Assembly (NCBI RefSeq): GCF_003946145.1 | Contig: NZ_RHOC01000001.1 | Span: 124,001 to 188,000, forward strand | Length of the DNA: 64,000 nucleotides | Direction: 5' to 3' | Source: Levilactobacillus huananensis | GTDB lineage: Bacteria > Bacillota > Bacilli > Lactobacillales > Lactobacillaceae | Shown: one piece after another, positions 1-8,472 of the stretch | Layout of the letters: the number at the start of each line of letters is the position of its first letter | Position numbering within the stretch: the first letter of the stretch is position 1 | Notes under the pieces: generated by a model | Databases searched by the model: none | Told to the model about the DNA's origin: nothing | Seen by the model: only the letters and a program-made list of their open reading frames with translations | Position numbers and translations under genes: made by a program

Positions 1-2
1 AA

Positions 3-359
3 GCGGCCTTGCAACGGCTGGTCAATGATCAGGTTCTCAGCGAAGATGAGGCACAAATTCAACGTGCCGAGACTGTCGCTGATGTGTGGGGGAGAGGGGT
101 TATGGCATTTGAGTACAGCTTACCCGCTGCCATGGATACTGAACGACGTTTGCCAGAGCTAGAGCAAGCTTTGAATCTGGCCCTGGCTAGTTACAGTGCC
201 GATCATCAAATTAAATCCGTGGGAACAGGATCAGCATTTATCGTTAGCGATATTTGGGAATATGAAAATCATCTCCATTTAGACGTTGCCTACTTAATGA
301 ATGAATCCACAGTCGAGTATTTAAAAGATTTAAAAAAATTGAATGATCCAGCAGTCTAA
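3..359 (+). CDS. Unknown conserved-type protein, 5' end outside window
   Basis: The reading frame is open from the window edge, so the N-terminus is missing; a TTG at position 9 is inside the open frame and is probably not the start. The visible 118 or so residues are acidic and soluble, with no membrane segment, signal peptide or motif I recognise. The C-terminal part alternates short hydrophobic strands and charged turns, suggesting a small alpha/beta domain. It runs convergent to the deformylase gene and shares a bidirectional terminator with it. I cannot assign a function. Confidence 0.6.
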   Translation, partial: AALQRLVNDQVLSEDEAQIQRAETVADVWGRGVMAFEYSLPAAMDTERRLPELEQALNLALASYSADHQIKSVGTGSAFIVSDIWEYENHLHLDVAYLMNESTVEYLKDLKKLNDPAV

Positions 360-372
360 AATTAGGTCACAA

Positions 373-407
373 AAAAGCTCTGAGGATGTGAAATCTTCAG
401 AGCTTTT
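373..407. terminator. Bidirectional intrinsic terminator
   Basis: A 15-bp stem with one G-T wobble (373-387 with 393-407) and a 5-nt loop lies between two convergent genes. The A run on its left side gives a T run for the minus-strand gene. Confidence 0.85.
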
Positions 408-410
408 GAT

Positions 411-971
411 TTAATCAATCATAATTGTATCTTCATCACGACCGAAAGGCTGGTCCTTGTCGATATGATCGTAGAAGAGCATCCCGTGAAGATGGTCGAT
501 TTCATGTTGGCAAACAATGGCCGGATAGTTTTTCAAACGTACCTGGTGTTTTTCACCATTCACGTCGTAATAACGCAGAGTAATGCGATCGTGGCGAGGA
601 ACAAAGCCTGGAACATCCTTATCCACGGAGAGGCACCCTTCACCCTCTGTCAAGGCACCCTGTTGAACAGATTCTGACACGATGACCGGATTAATGATGA
701 CATCTGTGAAAGGTGACTTGCCGTTTTCTTCGGCGGCAGGAACAAGGACAGAGGCCATTTTCTTGGAAACCCCGACCTGAGGCGCTGCCAGACCTACGCC
801 GGCCCGCAAGCCATATTTTTTACATTGTTCAGGATCTTGAGATACCACGAGGTATTCCATGAGGTCCTTAGCGAGTTGTTGGTCTTCTTCAGAGAGGGGG
901 AACACAACGTCTGCGGCTTCTTGACGTAGAACAGGATCACCGTCTCTAACAATATCTTTCATGAGAAACAC
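411..971 (-). CDS. def: Peptide deformylase
   Basis: Removes the N-formyl group from nascent proteins at the ribosome exit. All three family motifs are present: [15 protein letters not shown] (metal-binding Cys) and the HEIDHLHG metal-binding helix. The length of about 186 residues fits the type 2 deformylases of Gram-positives. An ATG at 977 sits directly against the Shine-Dalgarno sequence (GGAGGT), which is too close. The GTG at 971 lies 7 nt after it and gives [11 protein letters not shown], so I prefer it; the ATG at 962 is another possibility. It is transcribed away from pdhA and ends at a terminator shared with the convergent gene. Confidence 0.95.
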   Translation of the reverse strand: MFLMKDIVRDGDPVLRQEAADVVFPLSEEDQQLAKDLMEYLVVSQDPEQCKKYGLRAGVGLAAPQVGVSKKMASVLVPAAEENGKSPFTDVIINPVIVSESVQQGALTEGEGCLSVDKDVPGFVPRHDRITLRYYDVNGEKHQVRLKNYPAIVCQHEIDHLHGMLFYDHIDKDQPFGRDEDTIMID

Positions 972-1097
972 GAGCATTACCTCCGAAATTTAATCATAAT
1001 TACCTTGTATTTTAACATACAACCTACTGAAAATGAAACGGTTAGAAAATGGTTTCTTGAGTTAAAAAACCAAGAAAACGGACGATCACAATCAAAA

Positions 1098-1113
1098 TGT
1101 GAAAAGTAGCACA
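1098..1113. promoter_or_regulatory. Rex-like operator candidate upstream of pdhA
   Basis: TGTGAAAAGTAGCACA is an imperfect inverted repeat that matches about 12 of 16 positions of the core Rex (NADH-sensing repressor) operator TGTGAAATATTTCACA. More TTCACA/TGTGAA half sites lie at about 1123 and 1152. Binding by Rex is inference; see findings. Confidence 0.35.
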
Positions 1114-1141
1114 AACCCTTTATTCACATGAATGAAAGGGC

Positions 1142-1170
1142 TTGCAAGAGGTGTGAAAAAATGGTACTTT
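1142..1170 (+). promoter_or_regulatory. Possible pdh operon promoter
   Basis: TTGCAA (1142-1147), a 17-nt spacer and TACTTT (1165-1170) lie about 80 nt before pdhA. The -10 is weak. TATAAC at 1170 is an alternative. Confidence 0.4.
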
Positions 1171-1247
1171 ATAACTGTAGTCAGGAAACGCACAGTTAAC
1201 TCACTCTTGTTAACAATTTCATATCAAGTGAAAGGAAAGTGTTACTT

Positions 1248-2363
1248 ATGGCTAATGGAAGCAAACAGATTGTAGACTTTGCCAAAATCAAAGCTACGAT
1301 GGCCGATCCGTATAAGCACCCGGTACAAGTCATTGACCGGGAAGGTACGGTGGTTGATCCGGAGATTCTTGCGAAGTATTCAGATGATCAACTGGTAGAC
1401 TTTATGAAGAAAATGGTTTGGGAACGGACATTACACGAACAAACCATGAACTTTTCTCGTCAGGGCCGCCTCGGTTTCTATGCGCCAACCGCTGGTGAAG
1501 AAGCCAGTGAGATGGGGAGTGTAACTGCCTTTAAGGAACAAGACTTCCTGTTACCTGCCTACCGGGATTTACCACAAATGATTCAGCACGGTACAACCGT
1601 TGCCAAAGGGTTCCTGTGGTCCAAGGGTCATGTTGAAGGAAGTCAACACCCGAATCCAAATATGATTTTCCCTCAGATCATCATCGGGGCACAATATGTT
1701 GAAACTGCCGGTGTTGCTTTGGGTATTAAGAAGAATAAAGATGAAGACCGTGTGGCCTTTGCTTACACCGGTGATGGTGGGACTTCTCAAGGGGACTGGT
1801 ATGAAGGGGTTAACTTCGCCAGTGCTTTCCAAGCACCCGCAGTCTTCTTTGTTCAAAACAATGGGTGGGCCATCTCAGTGCCTCGTTACAAACAAACCGC
1901 AGCGGAAACGTTGGCTCAAAAGGCGGTTGCCATGGGTGTTCCTTCCGTTCAAGTTGATGGGATGGATATCGTCGCGGTTCACGAAGTGGCTAAGGCTGCC
2001 AGAGACTTTGCTGTTGCTGGCAATGGCCCCGTTGTGATTGAAACCCTAACTTATCGTTACGGCGCGCACTCCTCAGCAGGGGACGATCCATCGCGCTACC
2101 GGACTAAAGAAGAAGAAAAGCCTTGGTTTGATGCCGACCCACTGATTCGGTTACGTAAAGTGTTAACTGATAAGGGTATCTGGTCACAGGATCAAGAAGA
2201 CAAATTAGTTGCCGATTATAAAGATGACTTCAAACAAGCAATGAAGGAAGCAGAAGCTGCACCTGCACAGAAGGTCTCCGATTTCTTGAAGTGGACGTAT
2301 AACGTGCCAACGCCGGCTGTTAAGAAGCAAATTGCAGAATTCGAAGCAAAGGAGTCGAAGTAA
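1248..2363 (+). CDS. pdhA: Pyruvate dehydrogenase E1 component, alpha subunit
   Basis: Thiamine-diphosphate-dependent decarboxylation of pyruvate, as an alpha2-beta2 E1 with PdhB in the cytoplasmic PDH complex. The TPP/Mg motif begins GDGGTSQGD (about residues 175-183) and ends in the NN pair near residue 205 (FFVQNNGWAISVP). The length of 371 residues is normal. The frame opens with GTG at 1239, but the ATG at 1248 has the better spacing from AAAGGAAAG (1231-1239). It is first in the pdhABCD operon, 2 nt before pdhB. An upstream region of about 230 nt carries a candidate promoter and TGTGAA half sites that may respond to redox state. Confidence 0.97.
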   Translation: MANGSKQIVDFAKIKATMADPYKHPVQVIDREGTVVDPEILAKYSDDQLVDFMKKMVWERTLHEQTMNFSRQGRLGFYAPTAGEEASEMGSVTAFKEQDFLLPAYRDLPQMIQHGTTVAKGFLWSKGHVEGSQHPNPNMIFPQIIIGAQYVETAGVALGIKKNKDEDRVAFAYTGDGGTSQGDWYEGVNFASAFQAPAVFFVQNNGWAISVPRYKQTAAETLAQKAVAMGVPSVQVDGMDIVAVHEVAKAARDFAVAGNGPVVIETLTYRYGAHSSAGDDPSRYRTKEEEKPWFDADPLIRLRKVLTDKGIWSQDQEDKLVADYKDDFKQAMKEAEAAPAQKVSDFLKWTYNVPTPAVKKQIAEFEAKESK

Positions 2364-2365
2364 TC

Positions 2366-3343
2366 ATGGCTAAAATGACATATATTAAAGCGATCACTTC
2401 CGGTTTGGATCAAGTTTTGAACGACGATCCGAAGACTTTGATTTTTGGTGAAGACGTGGGTAAGAACGGTGGGGTTTTCCGGACCACTGTTGGCCTGCAA
2501 GACAAGTATGGTGAAGACCGAGTTTTCGATACGCCATTAGCTGAATCTGGAATTCTCGGATTGGCTATTGGATTGTCACTGACTGGTTGGCGGCCAATTC
2601 CAGAAATTCAATTCATGGGCTTCACGTTCGAAGCAATGGATGGAATTGTGGGTCAATTAGCTCGTGACCACTATCGTTTCGGGGGACAGAAGAACTTTCC
2701 TGTGACGGTACGAACACCATTTGGTGGCGGAACTCATACCGCCGAAATGCATGCTGATAATTTGGAAAATTACTTCACGAGTACCCCAGGACTACGAGTT
2801 GTGACGCCAGCCAACCCCTATGACGCTAAAGGGATGATTATCTCAGCTGTTGAAAGTGACGATCCCGTTCTCTTCATGGAAAACTTGAAGCTTTACCGGT
2901 CGATGAAGGCTGAAGTTCCAGATGAAAAGTATACCGTTCCATTAGACTCTGCTAAGGTCGTTCGCGAGGGGACCGATATCACGATCGTGGCCTACAGTGC
3001 CGAAGTGAATGAATCCTTGAAGGCGGCCGATGCTTTGGCTAAGGATAATATCTCAGCTGAAGTCATTGACTTACGCTCCTTGTCACCGATTGACACCGAT
3101 ACCATCTTTGCTTCCATCGACAAGACCCACAAAGTGGTTATTGTTCAAGAGGCCCAACGGATGGCTGGGGTTGGAGCCACAGTTGCGGCTGATATTGCCG
3201 AAGAAAAGATCATGTCCTTGGATGCACCAATTGGCCGGGTAGCAGCCCCAGATAGTGTCTATCCATTTGCCCAGGCTGAAAACGATTGGATTCCAAATGC
3301 GGACGATGTTGAAGCGAAAGCACGTGAAATCTTTACCTATTAA
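2366..3343 (+). CDS. pdhB: Pyruvate dehydrogenase E1 component, beta subunit
   Basis: The beta subunit of the E1 heterotetramer; it completes the TPP site with PdhA. The 325-residue protein has the transketolase pyrimidine-binding fold start (FGEDVGKNGGVFRTT) and the conserved PIPEIQFMGF segment. The C-terminal transketolase domain includes VIVQEAQRMAGVGATVAADI. It starts 2 nt after the pdhA stop, with its ribosome binding site (aaggag) inside the pdhA 3' end, consistent with translational coupling and the 1:1 stoichiometry. Confidence 0.97.
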   Translation: MAKMTYIKAITSGLDQVLNDDPKTLIFGEDVGKNGGVFRTTVGLQDKYGEDRVFDTPLAESGILGLAIGLSLTGWRPIPEIQFMGFTFEAMDGIVGQLARDHYRFGGQKNFPVTVRTPFGGGTHTAEMHADNLENYFTSTPGLRVVTPANPYDAKGMIISAVESDDPVLFMENLKLYRSMKAEVPDEKYTVPLDSAKVVREGTDITIVAYSAEVNESLKAADALAKDNISAEVIDLRSLSPIDTDTIFASIDKTHKVVIVQEAQRMAGVGATVAADIAEEKIMSLDAPIGRVAAPDSVYPFAQAENDWIPNADDVEAKAREIFTY

Positions 3344-3410
3344 AATTCCCGTTTAAAAATAAATTAATGTGGGATTATTCGTATTCTAATGAAAGAAAGG
3401 AAGTTTTCCC

Positions 3411-4727
3411 ATGGCTTATACGTTCAAACTCCCTGAGCTTGGTGAAGGAATGGCCGAAGGTGAAATTTCTTCATGGCTTGTTAAAGAAGGAGATACCGTC
3501 AAGGAAGACGATACATTAGTCGAAATCCAAAACGATAAGTCGGTTTCAGAATTACCGTCCCCAGTTAACGGGAAGGTTGCTCAGATCGTTGCCCAGGAAG
3601 GGGACACCGTTGAAATTGGTGACCCACTCATCGTGATCGACGATGGCACTGACACCCCAGCTGACTTGGGTAAGGGCGCTGATGCTCCAGCTGCAGATGC
3701 TGCCCCAGCAGAACCAACACCAGAAGCACCAGCTGCGAGTCCCGCACCGGTTGCCGCTGCCCCAACGGGTGTGCCAGCCGCGTCCGATCCCAATAAGCTC
3801 GTGATGGCGATGCCTTCGGTTCGGCAGTATGCCCGCGACAAGGGCGTCGACATTACGCAAGTTGCCCCAACCGGGAACCATGGCCAAGTGCTGAAGGCTG
3901 ACATCGATAACTTTAACGGTGCCGTCGCACCAGCCGCAGCTCCTGCCAAGGCCGCTACTAGTGCCCCGGCCACAGCTAAGGCTACGGGCCAGGCTATCAA
4001 GCCTTGGAATGCCGACCGTCCTGAATTGGAGACGCGTGAACCAATGTCCCCAATGCGGAAGATCATTGCCAAAAGTATGCGGGCTTCTAAAGACATCGCG
4101 CCACATGTCACGTCATTTGACGAGGTCGAAGTGTCTAAGCTCATGGCTAACCGGAAGAAGTACAAGCAAGTTGCCGCCGACCGCGATATTCACTTAACCT
4201 TCTTGCCATACATCGTGAAGGCCTTGGTCGCCGTTATGAAGGACTTCCCAGAATTGAATGCCTCGATTGATGACACGACGCAAGAGATTGTCACGAAGCA
4301 TTACTACAATATTGGGATTGCCACGAATACAGAACACGGTTTGTACGTCCCAAACATCAAGAACGCGGATGCTAAGGGAATGTTCCAGATTGCTAAGGAA
4401 ATCACCGAGAATAGTCAAGCGGCTTACGATAACAAGTTGTCACCTGCTTCAATGGCCGGTGGATCGATTACAATCAGTAACGTTGGCTCAATTGGTGGGG
4501 GCTGGTTCACACCAGTCATCAACCAACCTGAAGTAGCTATCTTAGGGGTTGGTCGAATTGAGAAGGCACCATACGTCAATGAGGATGATCAAATCGTAAT
4601 TGGTCGTATGTTGAAGTTATCATTGAGTTATGACCACCGATTAATCGATGGGGCCTTGGCTCAGAATATCTTAAATGAATTGAAAGCCTTGCTTCATGAT
4701 CCAGAAATGCTTTTAATGGAAGGATGA
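3411..4727 (+). CDS. pdhC: Dihydrolipoamide acetyltransferase (PDH E2)
   Basis: Core of the PDH complex; it transfers the acetyl group from lipoyl-lysine to CoA. Domain order is one lipoyl domain (1-78, lipoylated Lys43 in QNDKSV), an Ala/Pro-rich linker, the peripheral-subunit-binding domain (about 133-168), a second Ala/Pro linker, and the catalytic domain (about 205-438) with the HRLIDG active site (His409, Asp413). Having a single lipoyl domain is usual for Gram-positives. A 67-nt gap after pdhB has its own good RBS (gaaagaaagg). The Ala/Pro linkers cause long antisense open frames that are not genes. Confidence 0.97.
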   Translation: MAYTFKLPELGEGMAEGEISSWLVKEGDTVKEDDTLVEIQNDKSVSELPSPVNGKVAQIVAQEGDTVEIGDPLIVIDDGTDTPADLGKGADAPAADAAPAEPTPEAPAASPAPVAAAPTGVPAASDPNKLVMAMPSVRQYARDKGVDITQVAPTGNHGQVLKADIDNFNGAVAPAAAPAKAATSAPATAKATGQAIKPWNADRPELETREPMSPMRKIIAKSMRASKDIAPHVTSFDEVEVSKLMANRKKYKQVAADRDIHLTFLPYIVKALVAVMKDFPELNASIDDTTQEIVTKHYYNIGIATNTEHGLYVPNIKNADAKGMFQIAKEITENSQAAYDNKLSPASMAGGSITISNVGSIGGGWFTPVINQPEVAILGVGRIEKAPYVNEDDQIVIGRMLKLSLSYDHRLIDGALAQNILNELKALLHDPEMLLMEG

Positions 4728-4734
4728 CAGGAAT

Positions 4735-6162
4735 ATGGCAGATGTTGAAAAAAAGGATACCGTCATTGTTGGTGCCGGCCCCGGCGGTTACGTTGCCGCG
4801 ATTCGCGCTTCTGAATTAGGCCAAAAGGTCACATTGATTGAAAAGTCTGATACGCTGGGCGGTGTCTGCCTCAACGTTGGTTGTGTGCCTTCCAAGGCGT
4901 TGATTCAAGCGGGTCACCGTTTGGAACAAGCTAAGGATGGGTCTACTTACGGTATTTCAACCCAAGCAGCGACGATTGATTTCAAACAAACGCAACAGTG
5001 GAAGCAAACCAAGGTTGTTGATCGGATGACCAGCGGGGTTAAAATGCTGATGAAGAAACACCACGTCGACGTCGTTAATGGTGAAGCGGTGTTCCTCAGT
5101 GACACCCAACTTCGTGTCATGCCAACTGGCGAAAAACAATTCATGTCGACGGATACCGGCCAGACGTTTGAATTTAATAACATCATTATCGCTACCGGAA
5201 GTCATCCTATCGAAATTCCTGGATTTAAATTCGAAGGTCGTGTGGTGGATTCTACCGGTGGCCTGAACCTGCCAGAAGTTCCTAAAGAATTTGTAGTTAT
5301 TGGTGGGGGGTACGTCGGGACTGAATTGGCTGGTGCTTATGCTAGTCTTGGCGCCCATGTCACCATTATCGAAGGAACAGGTTCAATTCTACCTAACTTT
5401 GAAAAGGACATGGTTGCCGTTGTCCTCAAGAAGCTAAAGGAGAAGGGCATCGATGTTATTACTAACGCGATGGCCAAGAGTTCTAGCCAAGATGATCAGA
5501 GCGTTGCGGTCACCTATGCGGTTGACGGTAAGGAAACGACGATTAAGGCGGATTACTGTATGGTTACCGTTGGTCGTCGGCCAAATACTGATACGCTGGG
5601 TCTCGAGTACACCAACGTCAAATTAGACAAGCGTGGTTTGATCGAGGTTGACCAACAAGGTCGCACTGCGTCAGAGCACATTTGGGCGGTCGGTGACGTC
5701 GTTCCGGGTGCCGCATTGGCTCACAAGGCCTTCGCGGAAGGAAAGACGGCTGCTGGTGCCATTTCTGGTAAGAAGACGGCAAACGACTGGACTAGTGTGC
5801 CAGCAGTTTGTTTCGCCGATCCAGAATTGGCTACGGTGGGTTACACCCAAGCTGAAGCTAAGGACAAGGGCTTGAAGGTAAAGACCTCAAAGTTCCCATT
5901 TGCTGGGAATGCGCGAGCCGTCTCATTGGATGCACCCGATGGCTTCGTTCGGTTTGTCTATACTGATGACGAGAATCAAAACGTTGTTGGGGCTCAGGTT
6001 GTAGGACCGGAAGCCAGCACCTTGGCTGGTGAATTATCCTTAATCGTTAATGGGGGAATGAATGTCGAGGATGTTGCCTTGACGATTCACCCACACCCAA
6101 CATTAAATGAACCAATTCAGGAAGCTGCCGATATTGCGTTAGGCTTTCCAACCCACATTTAG
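4735..6162 (+). CDS. pdhD: Dihydrolipoamide dehydrogenase (PDH E3)
   Basis: Reoxidises the lipoyl groups of PdhC and passes electrons through FAD to NAD+. The FAD-binding motif VGAGPGGY (12-19) is followed by the redox-active disulfide in GGVCLNVGCVPSK (Cys45, Cys50). A second Rossmann motif (VIGGGYVGTELAG) binds NAD. The second FAD segment is AVGDVV, and the C-terminal catalytic His-Glu pair is in HPHPTLNE (about 452-459). At 475 residues it is full length. It is last in the operon, 7 nt after pdhC, and is followed by an intrinsic terminator. Confidence 0.97.
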   Translation: MADVEKKDTVIVGAGPGGYVAAIRASELGQKVTLIEKSDTLGGVCLNVGCVPSKALIQAGHRLEQAKDGSTYGISTQAATIDFKQTQQWKQTKVVDRMTSGVKMLMKKHHVDVVNGEAVFLSDTQLRVMPTGEKQFMSTDTGQTFEFNNIIIATGSHPIEIPGFKFEGRVVDSTGGLNLPEVPKEFVVIGGGYVGTELAGAYASLGAHVTIIEGTGSILPNFEKDMVAVVLKKLKEKGIDVITNAMAKSSSQDDQSVAVTYAVDGKETTIKADYCMVTVGRRPNTDTLGLEYTNVKLDKRGLIEVDQQGRTASEHIWAVGDVVPGAALAHKAFAEGKTAAGAISGKKTANDWTSVPAVCFADPELATVGYTQAEAKDKGLKVKTSKFPFAGNARAVSLDAPDGFVRFVYTDDENQNVVGAQVVGPEASTLAGELSLIVNGGMNVEDVALTIHPHPTLNEPIQEAADIALGFPTHI

Positions 6163-6190
6163 TGGGCGCACGACAACTCTATTTTTGCAG

Positions 6191-6221
6191 AAAAGCGAGG
6201 GGCTTAGGTTCCTCGTTTTTT
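6191..6221 (+). terminator. Intrinsic terminator of the pdh operon
   Basis: A GCGAGG/CCTCGT stem with flanking A/T pairs is followed by six T residues, 30 nt after the pdhD stop. Confidence 0.75.
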
Positions 6222-6268
6222 GTGTGGCAGAGATGTTACGGTGAGGGCACTTCGCAAAGTAGTTGCGC

Positions 6269-6296
6269 TTGCTATCCGGGACCCATTATTTATAAT
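6269..6296 (+). promoter_or_regulatory. Promoter of the LDH-like/UPF0223/IMPase operon
   Basis: TTGCTA (6269-6274), a 16-nt spacer and a consensus TATAAT (6291-6296), 44 nt before the start codon. Confidence 0.65.
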
Positions 6297-6339
6297 GGAA
6301 CTATGTGGTTTAAATATGACGATTTAAAGGAGGGTCACC

Positions 6340-7251
6340 ATGAACCCAACGTTACTGATTCAAGGGAATTTTGATCAAGCCAGTCAGTTGCTACAGCAGC
6401 TTCTGATCACTGACCTGCCACTTGATTGTGTGGTTATGCCGAATACGACAACGGACACCCCACGATATCAGTCGCTGGTGGTGGCCAGTGCCTTGTGTCC
6501 ACATTTGAGTATTCGAGTGGGCACATCCAGCGACTATGGCCAGGCGACCTGGATGGTCGTGCTTGACCGTAATTTAAAGGACGCTACCTTACAGTCGCGA
6601 GTTGATGATTTACGATTATTGATCAAACGAATTGTTGAAAATGGTTTTGCTGGTCAACTTGTTTTTTCAGGAGAACAAGACGAACTCTTGGCCTACTTTG
6701 CCTGGAAATTTTCTGGATTGCCGGCCAGTCAAATCTGGGGACTTGGTACCTATCCCTTAACCCGACTTTTAACCTACCGTCTGGCAGAACGATTGGGTGT
6801 GGGGGCAGCCGTGATTCAAGCGGCTGTGGTTGGCACAGCTAGTCAGCCCATCGCGGCCTGGAGTCGAACTTATGTGGGCCCGGCCCCAATTCTCATGTAT
6901 CTGGCGAACGCTGACGCCAACTTTGATGCTGATGATTTGGGTAAAATGAGTAGTTGGCTAGAACGTGAAGCAGCTGGCGATCAGGCCATCTTGCGTGATA
7001 TGGCGCTGATTCGTCTCCTACAAGCGAACTTTGCGGACCAACCATTGATTGCCTCTGTCACCAATATTCATCAAGAAGCTCCCGTTTATGCGGCGGCTAC
7101 CCCAGTATTAGTGGGGAAGAAGGGGGTCAAACACCTGACTAATCTCGTACTTTCTGAAGATGAAGAGCAGGCGTTTGCGGTTCAGATTAAAACGATCCGT
7201 ACGGAAATTGAACAAATTGAAGGACAACAAACGGAGGGAAATAACCGGTGA
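6340..7251 (+). CDS. Degenerate lactate/malate dehydrogenase-family protein, probably non-catalytic
   Basis: I recognise the L-LDH/MDH fold from residues about 84-180. ..SRVDDLRLLIKRIVENGF.. aligns with the LDH helix after the substrate loop. LLAYFAWKFSGLP aligns with the 'VLTYVTWKFSGLP' segment, and WGLGT with 'IGSGT'. However, the LDxxR stretch that carries catalytic Asp168 reads YPLTRLL, and the GEHGDS motif with catalytic His195 reads GTASQP (165-170). The N-terminal GxGxxG nucleotide loop is also absent. It is therefore probably a pseudoenzyme or has a changed substrate. The ATG follows a strong RBS (aaggaggg). It is first in a tightly overlapping operon. By-eye alignment only. Confidence 0.6.
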   Translation: MNPTLLIQGNFDQASQLLQQLLITDLPLDCVVMPNTTTDTPRYQSLVVASALCPHLSIRVGTSSDYGQATWMVVLDRNLKDATLQSRVDDLRLLIKRIVENGFAGQLVFSGEQDELLAYFAWKFSGLPASQIWGLGTYPLTRLLTYRLAERLGVGAAVIQAAVVGTASQPIAAWSRTYVGPAPILMYLANADANFDADDLGKMSSWLEREAAGDQAILRDMALIRLLQANFADQPLIASVTNIHQEAPVYAAATPVLVGKKGVKHLTNLVLSEDEEQAFAVQIKTIRTEIEQIEGQQTEGNNR

Positions 7252-7544
7252 AGTCGAATAGTAATTATGAATACCCATTGCAAGTGGATTGGTCTACGAC
7301 CGATATCGTAGCGGTCACGTCGCTCTATCAGTGCGTGGAGGATGCGTATGAATTGAGCCAGGGCGTCTCAGCAACAGATATTATCGCGGCCTATCGGGCA
7401 TTCCAAACGGTTGTTCCTCAGAAGTTTGAGGAAAAGCAGCTTGGTCGAGATTTTGAAAGGGTGTCCGGTTATAGCATCTACCAGACGGTTAAGCAGGCTA
7501 GAGAACATGGTGGCAAGGTCAAGATGAAGGAGGCCCGGGGGTAA
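7248..7544 (+). CDS. UPF0223 family protein (YktA-like)
   Basis: A small 98-residue cytoplasmic protein of unknown function. The start resembles Bacillus YktA (YEYPLQVDWSTTDIV), and the conserved SGYSIYQTVKQA segment lies near residues 74-85. GTG is the start and overlaps the previous stop by 4 nt (GTGA), and the gene overlaps the next one by one base, so the three genes are translationally coupled. In Bacillus the same family also sits beside an inositol-monophosphatase-like gene (yktC), so the pairing itself is conserved. No catalytic residues can be proposed. Confidence 0.88.
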   Translation: MKSNSNYEYPLQVDWSTTDIVAVTSLYQCVEDAYELSQGVSATDIIAAYRAFQTVVPQKFEEKQLGRDFERVSGYSIYQTVKQAREHGGKVKMKEARG

Positions 7545-8335
7545 TGACGCAGGATTGGCAACAACTGGATCGTGACGTGGTGGCCGTGCTTCAAACAGCC
7601 CGACAACGGGTCATCGATCGCATGGCGTCTCCTTTAACCGTAGCCGAGAAGACTAACCGCAAAGATCTCGTGACTAATGTGGACCGCGAGAATGAACAGT
7701 TTTTGGTTCGTGAGATTCGGCGGATCGATCCTGAGGCTCGCATTTTGGGCGAAGAAGGCTTTGGAGATCACCCGACCAGCCTAAAGGGACGGGTCTGGAT
7801 CGTCGATCCCATTGATGGCACGATGAATTTCGTCAAGCAACATGATAATTTTGCCATGATGATTGGTATATACCAAGATGGTGTTGGTCAGCTTGGCTTT
7901 ATCTATGATGTCATGAAGGATGTTTTGTATCATGGTGGGTTGACCGTAGGTGGTGTTTGGGCTAATCAAGATCAGCTGGCAGATCCAATGGATTTACCAC
8001 TGGCCGAGGGCCTCATGGGAGCCAGTTCACCCATCGTGATTCACGATATTGCCCACATGCAAGCCATTGTTCATGCTAGTTCGGGAATGCGGATTTACGG
8101 CAGTGCGGGGATCGAAATCATCAACTGCTTGTTAGGAAAGACGGTGGGGTATATTTCTCACCTGAAGCCTTGGGATATCGCAGCTGGTCAGATTCTCTTG
8201 AATTGTTTAGACGTTCGGGTCTCAACTATTGACGGGCGGCCGCTCAATATGCTATCATCTAACCTTGTACTAGTAGCGACGAAAAAAGCGCAACGTGATA
8301 TTCTCCAAATTGAAGAAGATGACGTCTCACTGTGA
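7544..8335 (+). CDS. Inositol monophosphatase family phosphatase (SuhB/YktC-like)
   Basis: A Mg2+-dependent sugar- or inositol-phosphate phosphatase fold, 263 residues. Metal ligands are visible in ILGEEGFGD (Glu70/71 region) and WIVDPIDGTMNF (Asp88, Asp91), and the C-terminal motif is KPWDIAAGQ. The physiological substrate cannot be read from sequence; family members act on myo-inositol-1-phosphate, fructose-1,6-bisphosphate, NADP or PAP. It is last in the LDH-like operon, and its stop codon lies inside the terminator stem. Confidence 0.92.
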   Translation: MTQDWQQLDRDVVAVLQTARQRVIDRMASPLTVAEKTNRKDLVTNVDRENEQFLVREIRRIDPEARILGEEGFGDHPTSLKGRVWIVDPIDGTMNFVKQHDNFAMMIGIYQDGVGQLGFIYDVMKDVLYHGGLTVGGVWANQDQLADPMDLPLAEGLMGASSPIVIHDIAHMQAIVHASSGMRIYGSAGIEIINCLLGKTVGYISHLKPWDIAAGQILLNCLDVRVSTIDGRPLNMLSSNLVLVATKKAQRDILQIEEDDVSL

Positions 8336-8353
8336 CACTGTCACAGTTTTTTT
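8329..8353 (+). terminator. Intrinsic terminator
   Basis: ACTGTGAC/GTCACAGT perfect 8-bp stem with a 3-nt loop, followed by seven T residues. The upstream gene's stop codon is in the left arm. Confidence 0.9.
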
Positions 8354-8373
8354 ATGCGGCCGGCCGGTATGGA

Positions 8374-8402
8374 TGGACTTTGCCGACCATTGACGCTACA
8401 AT
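8374..8402 (+). promoter_or_regulatory. Probable typA promoter
   Basis: TGGACT (8374-8379), a 17-nt spacer and TACAAT (8397-8402), about 70 nt before the start codon. Confidence 0.5.
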
Positions 8403-8472
8403 AAAGCGTACTTACTGATGTAAGCATGCCGTGATCCATCTAATTCACCAAGCACGAAAGGAAGAAATACAC

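Noticed and set aside
1033-1060. Catabolite-responsive element (cre) upstream of pdhA
   Set aside because: GAAAC...GTTTC is an inverted repeat, but the sequence is one base out of register with the cre consensus and lacks the central CG spacing.
3552-4165. Two long overlapping antisense frames (184 and 194 codons) opposite pdhC
   Set aside because: They mirror the Ala/Pro-rich linkers of PdhC, whose GC-rich codons lack stops on the other strand. They have no RBS and no family resemblance.
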